A stretch of 5,851 bases of DNA from Bacteroidota bacterium (GTDB taxonomy: Bacteria; Bacteroidota; Ignavibacteria; Ignavibacteriales; Melioribacteraceae), in assembly GCA_021812745.1 (NCBI GenBank), contig JAKAMS010000173.1, positions 1 to 5,851 on the forward strand, written 5' to 3'. The position numbers and the translations under genes were made by a program. The notes beneath the pieces were generated by a model. That model saw only the letters and a list, made by a program, of their open reading frames with translations. It had not been told where the DNA came from and made no database searches. Shown piece after piece: positions 1 through 5,851 of the stretch (positions are counted from its first letter, which is position 1; each line of letters opens with the position of its first letter).

Positions 1-1601
1 ATCTACTGATCGAAAGTGAAGAAAAAATGAGGATGATCATTGAAGGTACTCCCTATTTTTTCTTCTATACTCAGGATTCTGAGGCAAACATTACATATAT
101 CTCGCCTTCGGTAGAAACAATTACCGGATACACTGTTGAACAGTGGATTGGTCAAAGGCATTGGTATGCTACCGATTCGGAAATTAATGAGCTGGCAAGA
201 GACAAAACCCGAGCGCACCTCCGCGGAGAATTTTTGAAAGAAACAATTCTAGTAGAAATCAATCACGCAAACGGTAATAAAATTCTTCTTGAAGTTTTTG
301 AATATCCTATTGTAAAAAATGATGCGGTTGTTGGACTTCAAGGTATTGCGCATGATATCACAGAACGTAAAAATGCCGAACGGACTATTAGTCTACTTGT
401 ACAAGCCGTAAGAAGCACAAGTGATTGTATCAGCTTAACGGATGTCAACAATAACATACTATTTGTAAACGAATCGTTTCTAAAAACTTACGGATATAAA
501 GAGAAAGAACTTATTGGTCAAAATATAGAACTCGTCCGCGCGCCTTCTGATCCGGAACCGACCCCCGAAGTTATTAAAAACGCTACTCTACACAACGGTT
601 GGTTTGGTCAATTATTGAATATAAAAAAGGATGGAACCGAATTTCCCATTTCTCTCAGCACCTCGGTAATATTAAATGATAATGGCGAACCTTATGCACT
701 TCTAGGTATATCAAGAGATATAACGGACATAAAGAAAGCGGAACAAGAGCTTCAGAAGTATCGCGAGCACCTTGAAGAACTAGTAGAAACAAGAACCGAA
801 GAACTGGACCATCTTAATGCAGATTTAAGAGCGCAGCTCCAAAAAGAAAAAGAACTTGAAATGATGTTGAAGCAGTCACTAGATAAAGAAAAAGAACTTA
901 ACGAACTAAAAACAAGATTCATTTCTACCACCTCGCACGAGTTCAGAACACCGCTTACTTCTATCCTTTCTTCGGCAGAATTGATACAGCGTTACGGCAA
1001 AAAATGGAGCGAAGAAAAGCAAGACGAGTATCTTAACAAGATAAAAAAATCAGTGGATTATTTAACAAAACTCTTGGATGATGTATTGACAATTAGCCGT
1101 ACTGAAAGCGGTAAGATTTTATTCAACCCGGATATGGTTGACCTGCATCAATTATGCGCTGAAATAATAGAAGAAGCAAAATCCAATATAAATGAGAGAA
1201 ATAATTTTGTATTCAATTTCTCGATGAAAAAGATAAAATACAGTCTGGATTCTAAATTGATAAAATTTATCCTAACGAATTTGCTTTCAAACGCATTTAA
1301 GTATTCACCGGAAGGCGGTAAAGTTGAGTTGTCCATCACGTCCATTAGAGATTGTATCCAGATCTCGGTTGCCGATGAAGGAATTGGAATTCCGGATGAA
1401 GATGTGAAGCATTTATTCGAGCCGTTTCATAGGGGTACAAATACCACAGAAATACCCGGCACCGGATTGGGGCTGTCAATTGTAAAACATGCTGTTGATT
1501 TGCACAAAGGGAAAATAAACATCCAATCTAAACTTGGTAAAGGAACCGCCGTCACCGTCGAAATCCCTCAGAGGCAATATGAAAAAAATATTAGTTATTG
1601 A
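1..1601 (+). CDS. PAS-PAS sensor histidine kinase (5'-partial)
   Basis: The reading frame is open from the first complete codon (base 3), and the residues before the ATG at 27 (LLIESEEK) read like the usual lead-in to a PAS domain, so the true start lies upstream and that ATG is probably internal. Numbering from that ATG: PAS 1 spans about 1-116 and ends in DITERK (110-115); PAS 2 spans about 120-236 and ends in DITDIKK; a charged coiled coil runs about 237-298. HisKA carries the H-box with phospho-acceptor His304 in HEFRT, which also fits the ExxT phosphatase motif. HATPase_c has the N-box with Asn422, G1 with Asp450 (DEGIGI), the F-box FEPF, and G2 GTGLGL at 478-483. All catalytic motifs are intact. 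No membrane segment is visible in this part, so it may be cytoplasmic; the missing N-terminus could change that. It is expected to autophosphorylate in response to a signal read by PAS and pass the phosphate to the regulator encoded next, whose start it overlaps by 23 bp. The ligand is unknown. Confidence 0.95.
   Translation, partial: LLIESEEKMRMIIEGTPYFFFYTQDSEANITYISPSVETITGYTVEQWIGQRHWYATDSEINELARDKTRAHLRGEFLKETILVEINHANGNKILLEVFEYPIVKNDAVVGLQGIAHDITERKNAERTISLLVQAVRSTSDCISLTDVNNNILFVNESFLKTYGYKEKELIGQNIELVRAPSDPEPTPEVIKNATLHNGWFGQLLNIKKDGTEFPISLSTSVILNDNGEPYALLGISRDITDIKKAEQELQKYREHLEELVETRTEELDHLNADLRAQLQKEKELEMMLKQSLDKEKELNELKTRFISTTSHEFRTPLTSILSSAELIQRYGKKWSEEKQDEYLNKIKKSVDYLTKLLDDVLTISRTESGKILFNPDMVDLHQLCAEIIEEAKSNINERNNFVFNFSMKKIKYSLDSKLIKFILTNLLSNAFKYSPEGGKVELSITSIRDCIQISVADEGIGIPDEDVKHLFEPFHRGTNTTEIPGTGLGLSIVKHAVDLHKGKINIQSKLGKGTAVTVEIPQRQYEKNISY
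1570..1574 (+). promoter_or_regulatory. Ribosome binding site inside the kinase gene
   Basis: AGAGG lies 4 bases before the ATG at 1579 and within the last codons of the kinase gene. It favours 1579 as the start of the LytTR regulator over the in-frame ATG at 1534. The 15 residues added by the earlier start are not receiver-like, whereas MKKILVIEDE is a normal receiver N-terminus. The arrangement suggests translational coupling with the kinase. Confidence 0.6.
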
Positions 1602-2337
1602 AGACGAGAAAGATATCCGGGAAATTATCAACGTATTGCTTAGCGAAGAAGGCTTCATAGTTTATACTGCTAAGAACGGCAAAGAAGGAATAACTATCGC
1701 CCAAAGCGAGCTTCCGAATTTGATAATCTGCGATATAATGATGCCGGGTATAGACGGCTATGCCGTTCTTAGAGAGTTGTCTAAAAACGATAGCACAAAA
1801 TCAATCCCCTTCATTTTTTTAACTGCAAAAGTTGAAAGAGATGATATACGGTTTGGAATGGAACTTGGTGCAGACGATTATTTATTCAAACCGTTCAAAT
1901 CGGAAGAACTTCTGAAATCAATCTCATCGCGTTTGAATAGAATAGAAACATTAAAAGGTGAATTCACCAAAGCAGAGGAAAGTTCTTCTCCGAAGAAATA
2001 TACAATTGACGATAAAATATTTATACAAGCCAACGGCAGTCCGCATCTTATAAGAATAAACGAAATATTGTTTATTGTCGCAGAAAGACAGTACTCTTCT
2101 ATAAAAATGCTGGATGGAAAATCGTACTTACTAAGAAAATCGGTTTCCAAATGGGAAGAACTTCTTCCATGTAAAAATTTTTTACGGATTCACCGTTCTA
2201 CGATTATCAATATTGACTATTTGGTTAAGATGGAAAAATGGTATAACTCAAGTTTTTTGGTACATCTTAAAAATGTTCCAGAGCCATTTGAAATTAGTAA
2301 AAGATACGCAACTAAACTAAGACAGAATACAGTTTAA
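1579..2337 (+). CDS. LytTR-family response regulator
   Basis: This is a 252-residue two-component response regulator that should bind DNA. The receiver domain covers about residues 1-122: acidic pair Glu8/Asp9, phospho-acceptor Asp52 in CDIMMPG, Thr82 in FLTAK, and Lys104 in the KPF motif, all in their usual places. A short polar linker (about 126-139) leads to a LytTR domain at about 140-250, recognised by the pattern around INEILFI, the dyad of short beta segments, and the family's hallmark RIHRS at 203-207. LytTR domains bind DNA as beta-sheet folds, usually at paired direct repeats, and many bacteria use them to control surface, virulence or transport genes. The start at 1579 is chosen from the internal ribosome site and the receiver N-terminus. 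The gene overlaps the kinase by 23 bp, so the two are a likely cognate pair. Its targets are unknown; the gap directly downstream is one candidate. The receiver closely resembles that of the next gene. Confidence 0.93.
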   Translation: MKKILVIEDEKDIREIINVLLSEEGFIVYTAKNGKEGITIAQSELPNLIICDIMMPGIDGYAVLRELSKNDSTKSIPFIFLTAKVERDDIRFGMELGADDYLFKPFKSEELLKSISSRLNRIETLKGEFTKAEESSSPKKYTIDDKIFIQANGSPHLIRINEILFIVAERQYSSIKMLDGKSYLLRKSVSKWEELLPCKNFLRIHRSTIINIDYLVKMEKWYNSSFLVHLKNVPEPFEISKRYATKLRQNTV

Positions 2338-2422
2338 CAATCCCGCCAGAAGAACCACGGGCAAGTCTGTTAACAAAATTTCTTCTTGTACATAGTCTCT
2401 TCATCCCTCTAAGCACCACATT

Positions 2423-2451
2423 GAAACAATTCTAATCCGTTCGAAACATTT
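2423..2451 (+). repeat. Imperfect direct repeat, 20-bp period
   Basis: GAAACAATT at 2423-2431 and GAAACATTT at 2443-2451 match at 8 of 9 positions with a 20-bp period. LytTR proteins typically recognise two short direct repeats about two helical turns apart, and a LytTR gene ends just upstream, so this could be its site. The match is short and AT-rich; no consensus for this subgroup is known to me. Confidence 0.22.
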
Positions 2452-2458
2452 TCATTAA

Positions 2459-2486
2459 TAAATATTCTTTTAACATCGAATATTTA
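2459..2486. repeat. Perfect 9-bp inverted repeat (possible operator)
   Basis: TAAATATTC at 2459-2467 is the exact reverse complement of GAATATTTA at 2478-2486, with a 10-bp spacer and half-site centres 19 bp apart, close to two helical turns. It sits 22 bp upstream of the REC-kinase start codon. The shape suits a dimeric helix-turn-helix repressor or activator. A transcript hairpin is possible but would be AT-rich with a 10-base loop and no T-run, so a terminator is unlikely. Such AT-rich palindromes also arise by chance in this kind of genome. Confidence 0.4.
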
Positions 2487-2508
2487 CCATGCAACAACGG
2501 AGAAATAT

Positions 2509-3597
2509 ATGAAGACAATTCTAATTGTTGAAGACGAGATGGACATAAGGGCGAATCTACAAGAAATGCTTGAGAACGAAGGGTTTAATGTTTTAAGTGC
2601 GGCAAATGGCAAAGAAGGTTTAGATCTCTCCACTTCAAAAGAGCCCGATCTAATTCTGTGCGATATTCTTATGCCTCAGATGAACGGTTATGAGATGTTG
2701 GAGAAACTTCAAGAAAATCCCAACACCGCTACTACCCCTTTCATTTTTCTAACAGCTAAAGCAGAAACGCAAGATTTTAGAAAAGGGATGATGCTTGGCG
2801 CCGATGATTATTTAATGAAGCCATTTAGAATGGATGACGTATTGGGTGCAATTGACGCACGGTTAAAAAAGAAAGAAAACTATCAATCTGTCGTAGAGAA
2901 TTTCAGGAACACTTTAATAAAAAAAGTACCGCACGAACTACGTACACCGTTAGTCGGGATCTTGGGATTCTCTGAAATAATTGAGAATGATATTGACGAG
3001 TTGACAAAAGAAGAACTAAAGCAGATGGCTAAGAAAATCAGATATTCGGGCAAAAGACTTCATAGAAGAATAGAAAAGTTTCTGGTATATGCTGAGTTGT
3101 TGTCATTGAGTAAAGACGATCTTTTCAGAAACGGCTTATGGTCTCAAGAGTATGAAGTTGAACCGAAATATTTAGTGTCTCAATTAAAAAATAAAATTGC
3201 TGATTTCGGAAGAGAAAAAGATTTAAATGTTCACTTTGGAAAGGGGAATATCAATATAGAAATAACACATTTCGAAACTTTACTGGAAGAGTTAACAGAA
3301 AATTCGGCAAAGTTTTCTTCGCCGGGCAGCTCAATAGAAATTAGCGGTAAATCTAATGGTCAATATTATAAAACAAATATTACCGATCATGGAATTGGAA
3401 TTAAGGATATAAATGAAAACCTTATTAGTCCATTAAATCAATTTTTAAAAGATGAGACATTCATAGAAGGTTTAGGACTCGGATTAGCCATTGCTAAGTT
3501 GATAATAAAATTGTATGGCGGATACTTAAAAATGGCAAGTGAAGAGGGTGTTGGCACTGTTGTAGAGTTTGGGATTCCATTAAGTAATAATCAATAA
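2509..3597 (+). CDS. Receiver domain fused to a histidine kinase
   Basis: The protein has 362 residues with the order REC - HisKA - HATPase_c and no membrane segment or PAS sensor. The receiver (about 1-122) has Glu8/Asp9, phospho-acceptor Asp52 in CDILMP, Thr82 and Lys104, at the same positions as in the upstream LytTR regulator. HisKA follows almost directly, with His142 in HELRT (kinase and ExxT phosphatase pattern). HATPase_c has the N-box with Asn265 (ENSAKF), G1 with Asp293 (DHGIGI) and G2 GLGLGL at 321-326. The region of the F-box is poorly matched (around SPLNQF), but core ATP-binding residues are present, so activity is likely. In this architecture the receiver is the input: phosphorylation by another kinase would control the attached kinase, unlike classic hybrids with a C-terminal receiver. 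The start is supported by GGAGA 5 bases upstream. cheW follows after 27 bp. Partner kinase and target are unknown; the PAS kinase upstream is the nearest candidate donor. Confidence 0.92.
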   Translation: MKTILIVEDEMDIRANLQEMLENEGFNVLSAANGKEGLDLSTSKEPDLILCDILMPQMNGYEMLEKLQENPNTATTPFIFLTAKAETQDFRKGMMLGADDYLMKPFRMDDVLGAIDARLKKKENYQSVVENFRNTLIKKVPHELRTPLVGILGFSEIIENDIDELTKEELKQMAKKIRYSGKRLHRRIEKFLVYAELLSLSKDDLFRNGLWSQEYEVEPKYLVSQLKNKIADFGREKDLNVHFGKGNINIEITHFETLLEELTENSAKFSSPGSSIEISGKSNGQYYKTNITDHGIGIKDINENLISPLNQFLKDETFIEGLGLGLAIAKLIIKLYGGYLKMASEEGVGTVVEFGIPLSNNQ

Positions 3598-3608
3598 GTT
3601 AACAAAAT

Positions 3609-3615
3609 AGAGGAG
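3609..3615 (+). promoter_or_regulatory. Ribosome binding site of cheW
   Basis: AGAGGAG, a strong Shine-Dalgarno match, lies 9 bases before the ATG at 3625 and fills the short gap after the REC-kinase stop codon. It fixes the cheW start and supports co-transcription with the gene before it. Confidence 0.7.
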
Positions 3616-3624
3616 TGCTACTAA

Positions 3625-4110
3625 ATGAGCAGCTTAAATCAAAAGAAAGAAGATACCAACGAACTTCTTCAGCTCGTCAGCTTTAAAATCGGCAACGAAG
3701 AATTTGGAGTTGACATTCTAAACGTTCAAGAAATCAACAAGATGACTCGAATAACAAATGTCCCTAATTCCCCGGATTTTGTCGAGGGGGTAATCAATTT
3801 GCGCGGCAAAGTAATACCGGTCATTGATTTAAGAAATAGACTTGGTCTCGAAAGAAAACAGCAAAACAAAGACACACGAATAATCGTTGTCAATATAGAC
3901 GGTAAGATCCTTGGTTTCATTGTAGATTCTGTCAACGAAGTATTACGGGTTCCGCCAGATATTTTTGAAGCTCCTCCGGAAATTGTTGCCGGTGTTGGCT
4001 CAGAATTCATCAGCTCGGTTGGTAAACTCGAAGATAGGCTTCTCACTTTAATTGATCTGAATAAAATATTGCATAAAGATGAAGTGTTAAAGTTGCGCGA
4101 GGCAGTGTAA
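3625..4110 (+). CDS. cheW: Chemotaxis coupling protein CheW
   Basis: The protein has 161 residues, the usual length of a stand-alone CheW, and is a single CheW domain (about residues 14-155) made of SH3-like beta subdomains. Diagnostic segments are LVSFKIGNEEFGVDI near the start, VPNSPDFVEGVINLRG, and the core NLRGKVIPVIDLR at 58-70, with the conserved Arg60 of the receptor/kinase interface. The C-terminal segment RLLTLIDLNKIL is also typical. CheW tethers the CheA kinase to the cytoplasmic tips of chemoreceptors in membrane-associated arrays. It stands 27 bp after the REC-kinase and upstream of a chemoreceptor gene, so it probably serves that receptor. No cheA, cheY, cheR or cheB is in the window; CheA may lie further downstream or elsewhere. 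There is no sign of damage. A role in a chemosensory pathway controlling something other than flagellar motility is equally possible. Confidence 0.97.
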   Translation: MSSLNQKKEDTNELLQLVSFKIGNEEFGVDILNVQEINKMTRITNVPNSPDFVEGVINLRGKVIPVIDLRNRLGLERKQQNKDTRIIVVNIDGKILGFIVDSVNEVLRVPPDIFEAPPEIVAGVGSEFISSVGKLEDRLLTLIDLNKILHKDEVLKLREAV

Positions 4111-4120
4111 AAGCGCTAAT

Positions 4121-4427
4121 ATGGAAACGAAGACTTATAAAACAATTTTCAGAACAGCAGCTTTTTATTTTCTTTCATTTATGATTTCTTACGGGCAAAT
4201 CGGCGGGATCTCCGGCGCTAAACTTTGTGTGCCTGAAGCATTAGTATTATCTACCGGCAGCTTTGAGTTTGAACCTTCATTCAGACAAATTATCGTTACT
4301 GCCTGGTCTTACATATAGAATTTCTTCATTACTACTTTTTGTTTTGGGTGCTCAAATCGATCTGATTGGTAAGAATGAAGATAAAGGTTATGGGTATTTC
4401 TCGGCATTTACAATGACTTTTAATTGA
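4121..4427 (+). pseudogene. Remnant of a probable outer-membrane beta-barrel gene
   Basis: Two pieces in different frames look like the ends of one secreted protein. The first, from the ATG at 4121, gives 54 residues up to about 4282: a signal-peptide-like start (basic TYKTIFR, hydrophobic AAFYFLSFMIS, then SYGQ) followed by SGAKLCVPEAL and SFEFEPSF; its own frame then runs into unrelated residues and a stop at 4316-4318. The second piece, shifted by one base, runs from about 4284 to a double TGA at 4425-4430 and gives 47 residues with alternating beta-strand character: LLPGLTYRI, LLLFVLGAQIDLIGKN and a final GYFSAFTMTFN. Ending on an amphipathic strand with an aromatic residue is typical of outer-membrane barrels. 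Joined, the pieces make only about 100 residues, too few for a barrel, so an internal deletion with frameshift is the likeliest history. No good ribosome binding site precedes 4121, only 10 bp after cheW. The family is not identified. An alternative is a genuine 65-residue exported peptide with chance downstream similarity. Confidence 0.62.
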
Positions 4428-4446
4428 TGAAAATTTAAGAATAAAA

Positions 4447-4453
4447 AAAGGAG
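4447..4453 (+). promoter_or_regulatory. Ribosome binding site of the chemoreceptor gene
   Basis: AAAGGAG lies 7 bases before the ATG at 4461, a near-ideal Shine-Dalgarno site. It sets the start of the chemoreceptor, whose first residues (MKWFYDLKISKKL) are typical of 4-helix-bundle receptors. No clear promoter is visible between the remnant's double stop and this site, so the gene may be read from upstream. Confidence 0.75.
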
Positions 4454-4460
4454 TACTACA

Positions 4461-5851
4461 ATGAAATGGTTTTATGATTTGAAAATCAGCAAAAAGCTAA
4501 TGGCAAGCTTCTCTCTTATAGCTGTGATTGCAATATTTATCGGTTATACGGGTATCAATAAGATGTCATTGATGAATGAGAATGCAAAACAAATGTACTT
4601 TGATAGGGCGGTACCTTTAGTAGAATTGAGCAACGCGCAGCAAGAACTTTACGAGATTCGTCTCTCCGTTGCCAATCTCGTTGCATCAAAAAATGAATCT
4701 GAGAGAACAATGCTCGAAAAAGCTATAACCAATCATGAAAAAAAGGCAGAAGAACTTATTGCAAAGTTTGCCGCGACCAATCTAAATAGTGAAGAGAAAA
4801 GGTTATATGAAGAATATAAAAAATCATGGGAGGAGTTTAAGCCAATGGTGGCAAAAGGTATCCAGTTGGCACTGGGAGAAAATGAACAAGAAGCACATGC
4901 ATTTGAAGCTGGTGCATTTGACTTTGCAGCCAAAAGGATAACTGAAGAACTAGACAGCGTTTGCACTTCTGAGGAACATCTGGCAGATTCTTTGGCTCAA
5001 GAAATTGCAAAAGATTATAGTACTGCAAGCATTGAAATATATTTAGTGTTAGGTATTGGAATTGCATTTGCTATTTTTCTAGCGGTTTTCATTTCCAATT
5101 ATTTATCCAAGTCTATTAATCAAGTTATTCTCAAAATGAACGGTATTAAAGAAGTAGATATTCAAAATCTTTCCAGATGCGGAGAGCAGCTTGCAAATGG
5201 TGATCTTAATATTAATTTGGATTCTAAATTAACGCTGATAGAAATTAAATCGAATGATGAAATAGGAATTCTGGCAGCAAGTTTAAATCAGATTAATGCA
5301 GGGGTTCAAAATACTATTAAGTCAATTGGTGTAGCGGTTGGTGCAATAAAAGATACAGTTCTCGAATCAAACATGCTTGTTGAAGCTGCGGTTAACGGCA
5401 ACCTTTCTGCACGGGGGAATGTCAAGAAGTTCAATGGTAGCTATAAAGAATTGGTTAACGGTCTTAATGCAACAGTTGACGCTGTTGTTCAGCCAATAAA
5501 TGAATCGAGCAAAGTATTGGAAAAACTTGCTCAAGGTGATTTAACTGTACGAATGACCGGCGAATACAAGGGGAATTATGCAGTGATAAAAAATAGTATT
5601 AACAGTTTAGCAGATTCATTCGGTGGCGCGCTCTCAGATGTATTTGAAGCGGTTCATGCAACGGCAAGTGCAAGTAGTCAAATTTCATCAAGCTCAGAAG
5701 AGATGGCTGCAGGTGCGCAGGAACAAAGTTCTCAAACTGCTGAAGTAGCAAGCGCAGTTGAGCAAATGACTAAAACAATTGTTGAGACAACGAAAAATTC
5801 TGCAAGAGCTTCCGAATCGGCTAAGAATGCAGGAACAATTGCAAAAGACGG
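4461..5851 (+). CDS. Methyl-accepting chemotaxis protein with several HAMP modules (3'-partial)
   Basis: 463 complete codons are present with no stop before the window ends, so the C-terminus is missing. Order of parts: short basic N-terminus; membrane segment about 13-31; periplasmic helical domain about 32-190 of the 4-helix-bundle MCP type, rich in charged residues; second membrane segment about 193-213. A HAMP domain follows, with a longer than usual first helix, GDL at 247-249 and DEIG at 266-269. Two more HAMP-like modules carry GNL at 313-315 and GDL at 359-361, each followed by a Tyr-Lys-containing segment and an Asn-rich helix (YKELVNGLN, YKGNYAVIKNSIN). From about 390 the signalling coiled coil begins, with Ser/Ala/Glu/Gln heptads such as EEMAAGAQEQSSQ that look like methylation-helix sequence. 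The hairpin tip that contacts CheA and CheW is beyond the window. The receptor should sense a periplasmic ligand or membrane-state signal and control CheA through CheW, encoded upstream. The ligand cannot be predicted. Confidence 0.95.
   Translation, partial: MKWFYDLKISKKLMASFSLIAVIAIFIGYTGINKMSLMNENAKQMYFDRAVPLVELSNAQQELYEIRLSVANLVASKNESERTMLEKAITNHEKKAEELIAKFAATNLNSEEKRLYEEYKKSWEEFKPMVAKGIQLALGENEQEAHAFEAGAFDFAAKRITEELDSVCTSEEHLADSLAQEIAKDYSTASIEIYLVLGIGIAFAIFLAVFISNYLSKSINQVILKMNGIKEVDIQNLSRCGEQLANGDLNINLDSKLTLIEIKSNDEIGILAASLNQINAGVQNTIKSIGVAVGAIKDTVLESNMLVEAAVNGNLSARGNVKKFNGSYKELVNGLNATVDAVVQPINESSKVLEKLAQGDLTVRMTGEYKGNYAVIKNSINSLADSFGGALSDVFEAVHATASASSQISSSSEEMAAGAQEQSSQTAEVASAVEQMTKTIVETTKNSARASESAKNAGTIAKD

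Larger units (their letters stand above)
2338..2508 (+). other. Intergenic region with candidate control sites
   Basis: This is the longest gene-free gap in the upstream part of the cluster (171 bp), between the LytTR regulator and the REC-kinase gene. It contains a perfect inverted repeat (2459-2486), an imperfect direct repeat (2423-2451) and a ribosome binding site, GGAGA at 2499-2503, 5 bases before the ATG at 2509. I found no sigma-70-like -35/-10 pair with good spacing, no Bacteroidota-type TAnnTTTG box, and no GC-rich hairpin followed by a T-run. The length, unlike the 23-bp overlap before it and the 27-bp gap after the next gene, makes a separate promoter here plausible but unproven. 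Confidence 0.5.

Noticed and set aside
1534..1578. Upstream in-frame ATG as the start of the LytTR regulator
   Set aside because: The 15 extra residues are Pro/Ser-rich, unlike receiver N-termini, and lie entirely in the kinase gene; the ATG at 1579 has a ribosome site and begins a canonical receiver.
2342..2361. CCCG/CGGG stem after the LytTR gene as a terminator
   Set aside because: The stem is only 4 bp with a 12-base loop, and no T-run follows.
2421..2449. TTGAAA at 2421-2426 as a -35 promoter element
   Set aside because: No acceptable -10 box lies 16-18 bases downstream; the bases there read AAACAT.
2369..3608. GTTAACAAAAT occurring both at 2369-2379 and at 3598-3608
   Set aside because: An 11-base AT-rich match in a window of this size is expected by chance a few times; the second copy overlaps the approach to a ribosome site.
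3726..4046. Minus-strand open frame of 106 residues opposite cheW
   Set aside because: It has no recognisable domain or ribosome site and lies entirely opposite a clear CheW gene.
4121..4318. An intact 65-residue secreted protein
   Set aside because: The last dozen residues do not continue the pattern of the start, while the next frame supplies a convincing barrel C-terminus; a remnant explains both. Not excluded.
4733..5067. Minus-strand open frames within the chemoreceptor
   Set aside because: They have low-complexity Ser/Leu-rich translations and lie opposite a well-supported coding frame; they are antisense shadows.

Overview
The window is AT-rich and all real genes lie on the plus strand. 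It holds an open-ended run of signal-transduction genes: a PAS-PAS sensor histidine kinase (start cut off by the window), a LytTR-type response regulator, a second regulator-like protein in which a receiver domain is fused to a histidine kinase, a CheW coupling protein, a decayed gene for a probable outer-membrane beta-barrel, and a methyl-accepting chemotaxis protein (end cut off by the window). Good Shine-Dalgarno sequences, AT-rich codons, a LytTR regulator and a beta-barrel-like C-terminus ending in Phe-Asn suggest a Gram-negative bacterium of the Bacteroidota/Chlorobiota/Ignavibacteriota group. Strong Shine-Dalgarno sites favour the Ignavibacteria side over typical Bacteroidota. This placement is an inference from style, not from a marker gene.

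Layout: 1-1601 is the sensor kinase and 1579-2337 is its LytTR regulator, overlapping by 23 bp. The 171-bp gap at 2338-2508 carries a perfect 9-bp inverted repeat and a looser direct repeat. The receiver-kinase fusion follows at 2509-3597, and cheW at 3625-4110. The stretch 4111-4460 (350 bp without an intact gene) holds the beta-barrel remnant in two reading frames and the ribosome binding site of the next gene. The chemoreceptor runs from 4461 past the end of the window.

How they may work together: the PAS kinase probably phosphorylates the LytTR regulator encoded directly behind it. The receiver of the REC-kinase fusion is a close paralogue of the LytTR regulator's receiver (59 of the first 106 residues identical by hand alignment), so the same kinase could also feed the second kinase, making a branched relay. 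CheW and the chemoreceptor belong to a chemosensory array; its CheA kinase is not in the window. Whether the two halves form one pathway cannot be decided from sequence alone. I see no RNA gene, CRISPR array, insertion sequence or convincing rho-independent terminator, and nothing that is clearly a wholly new system.
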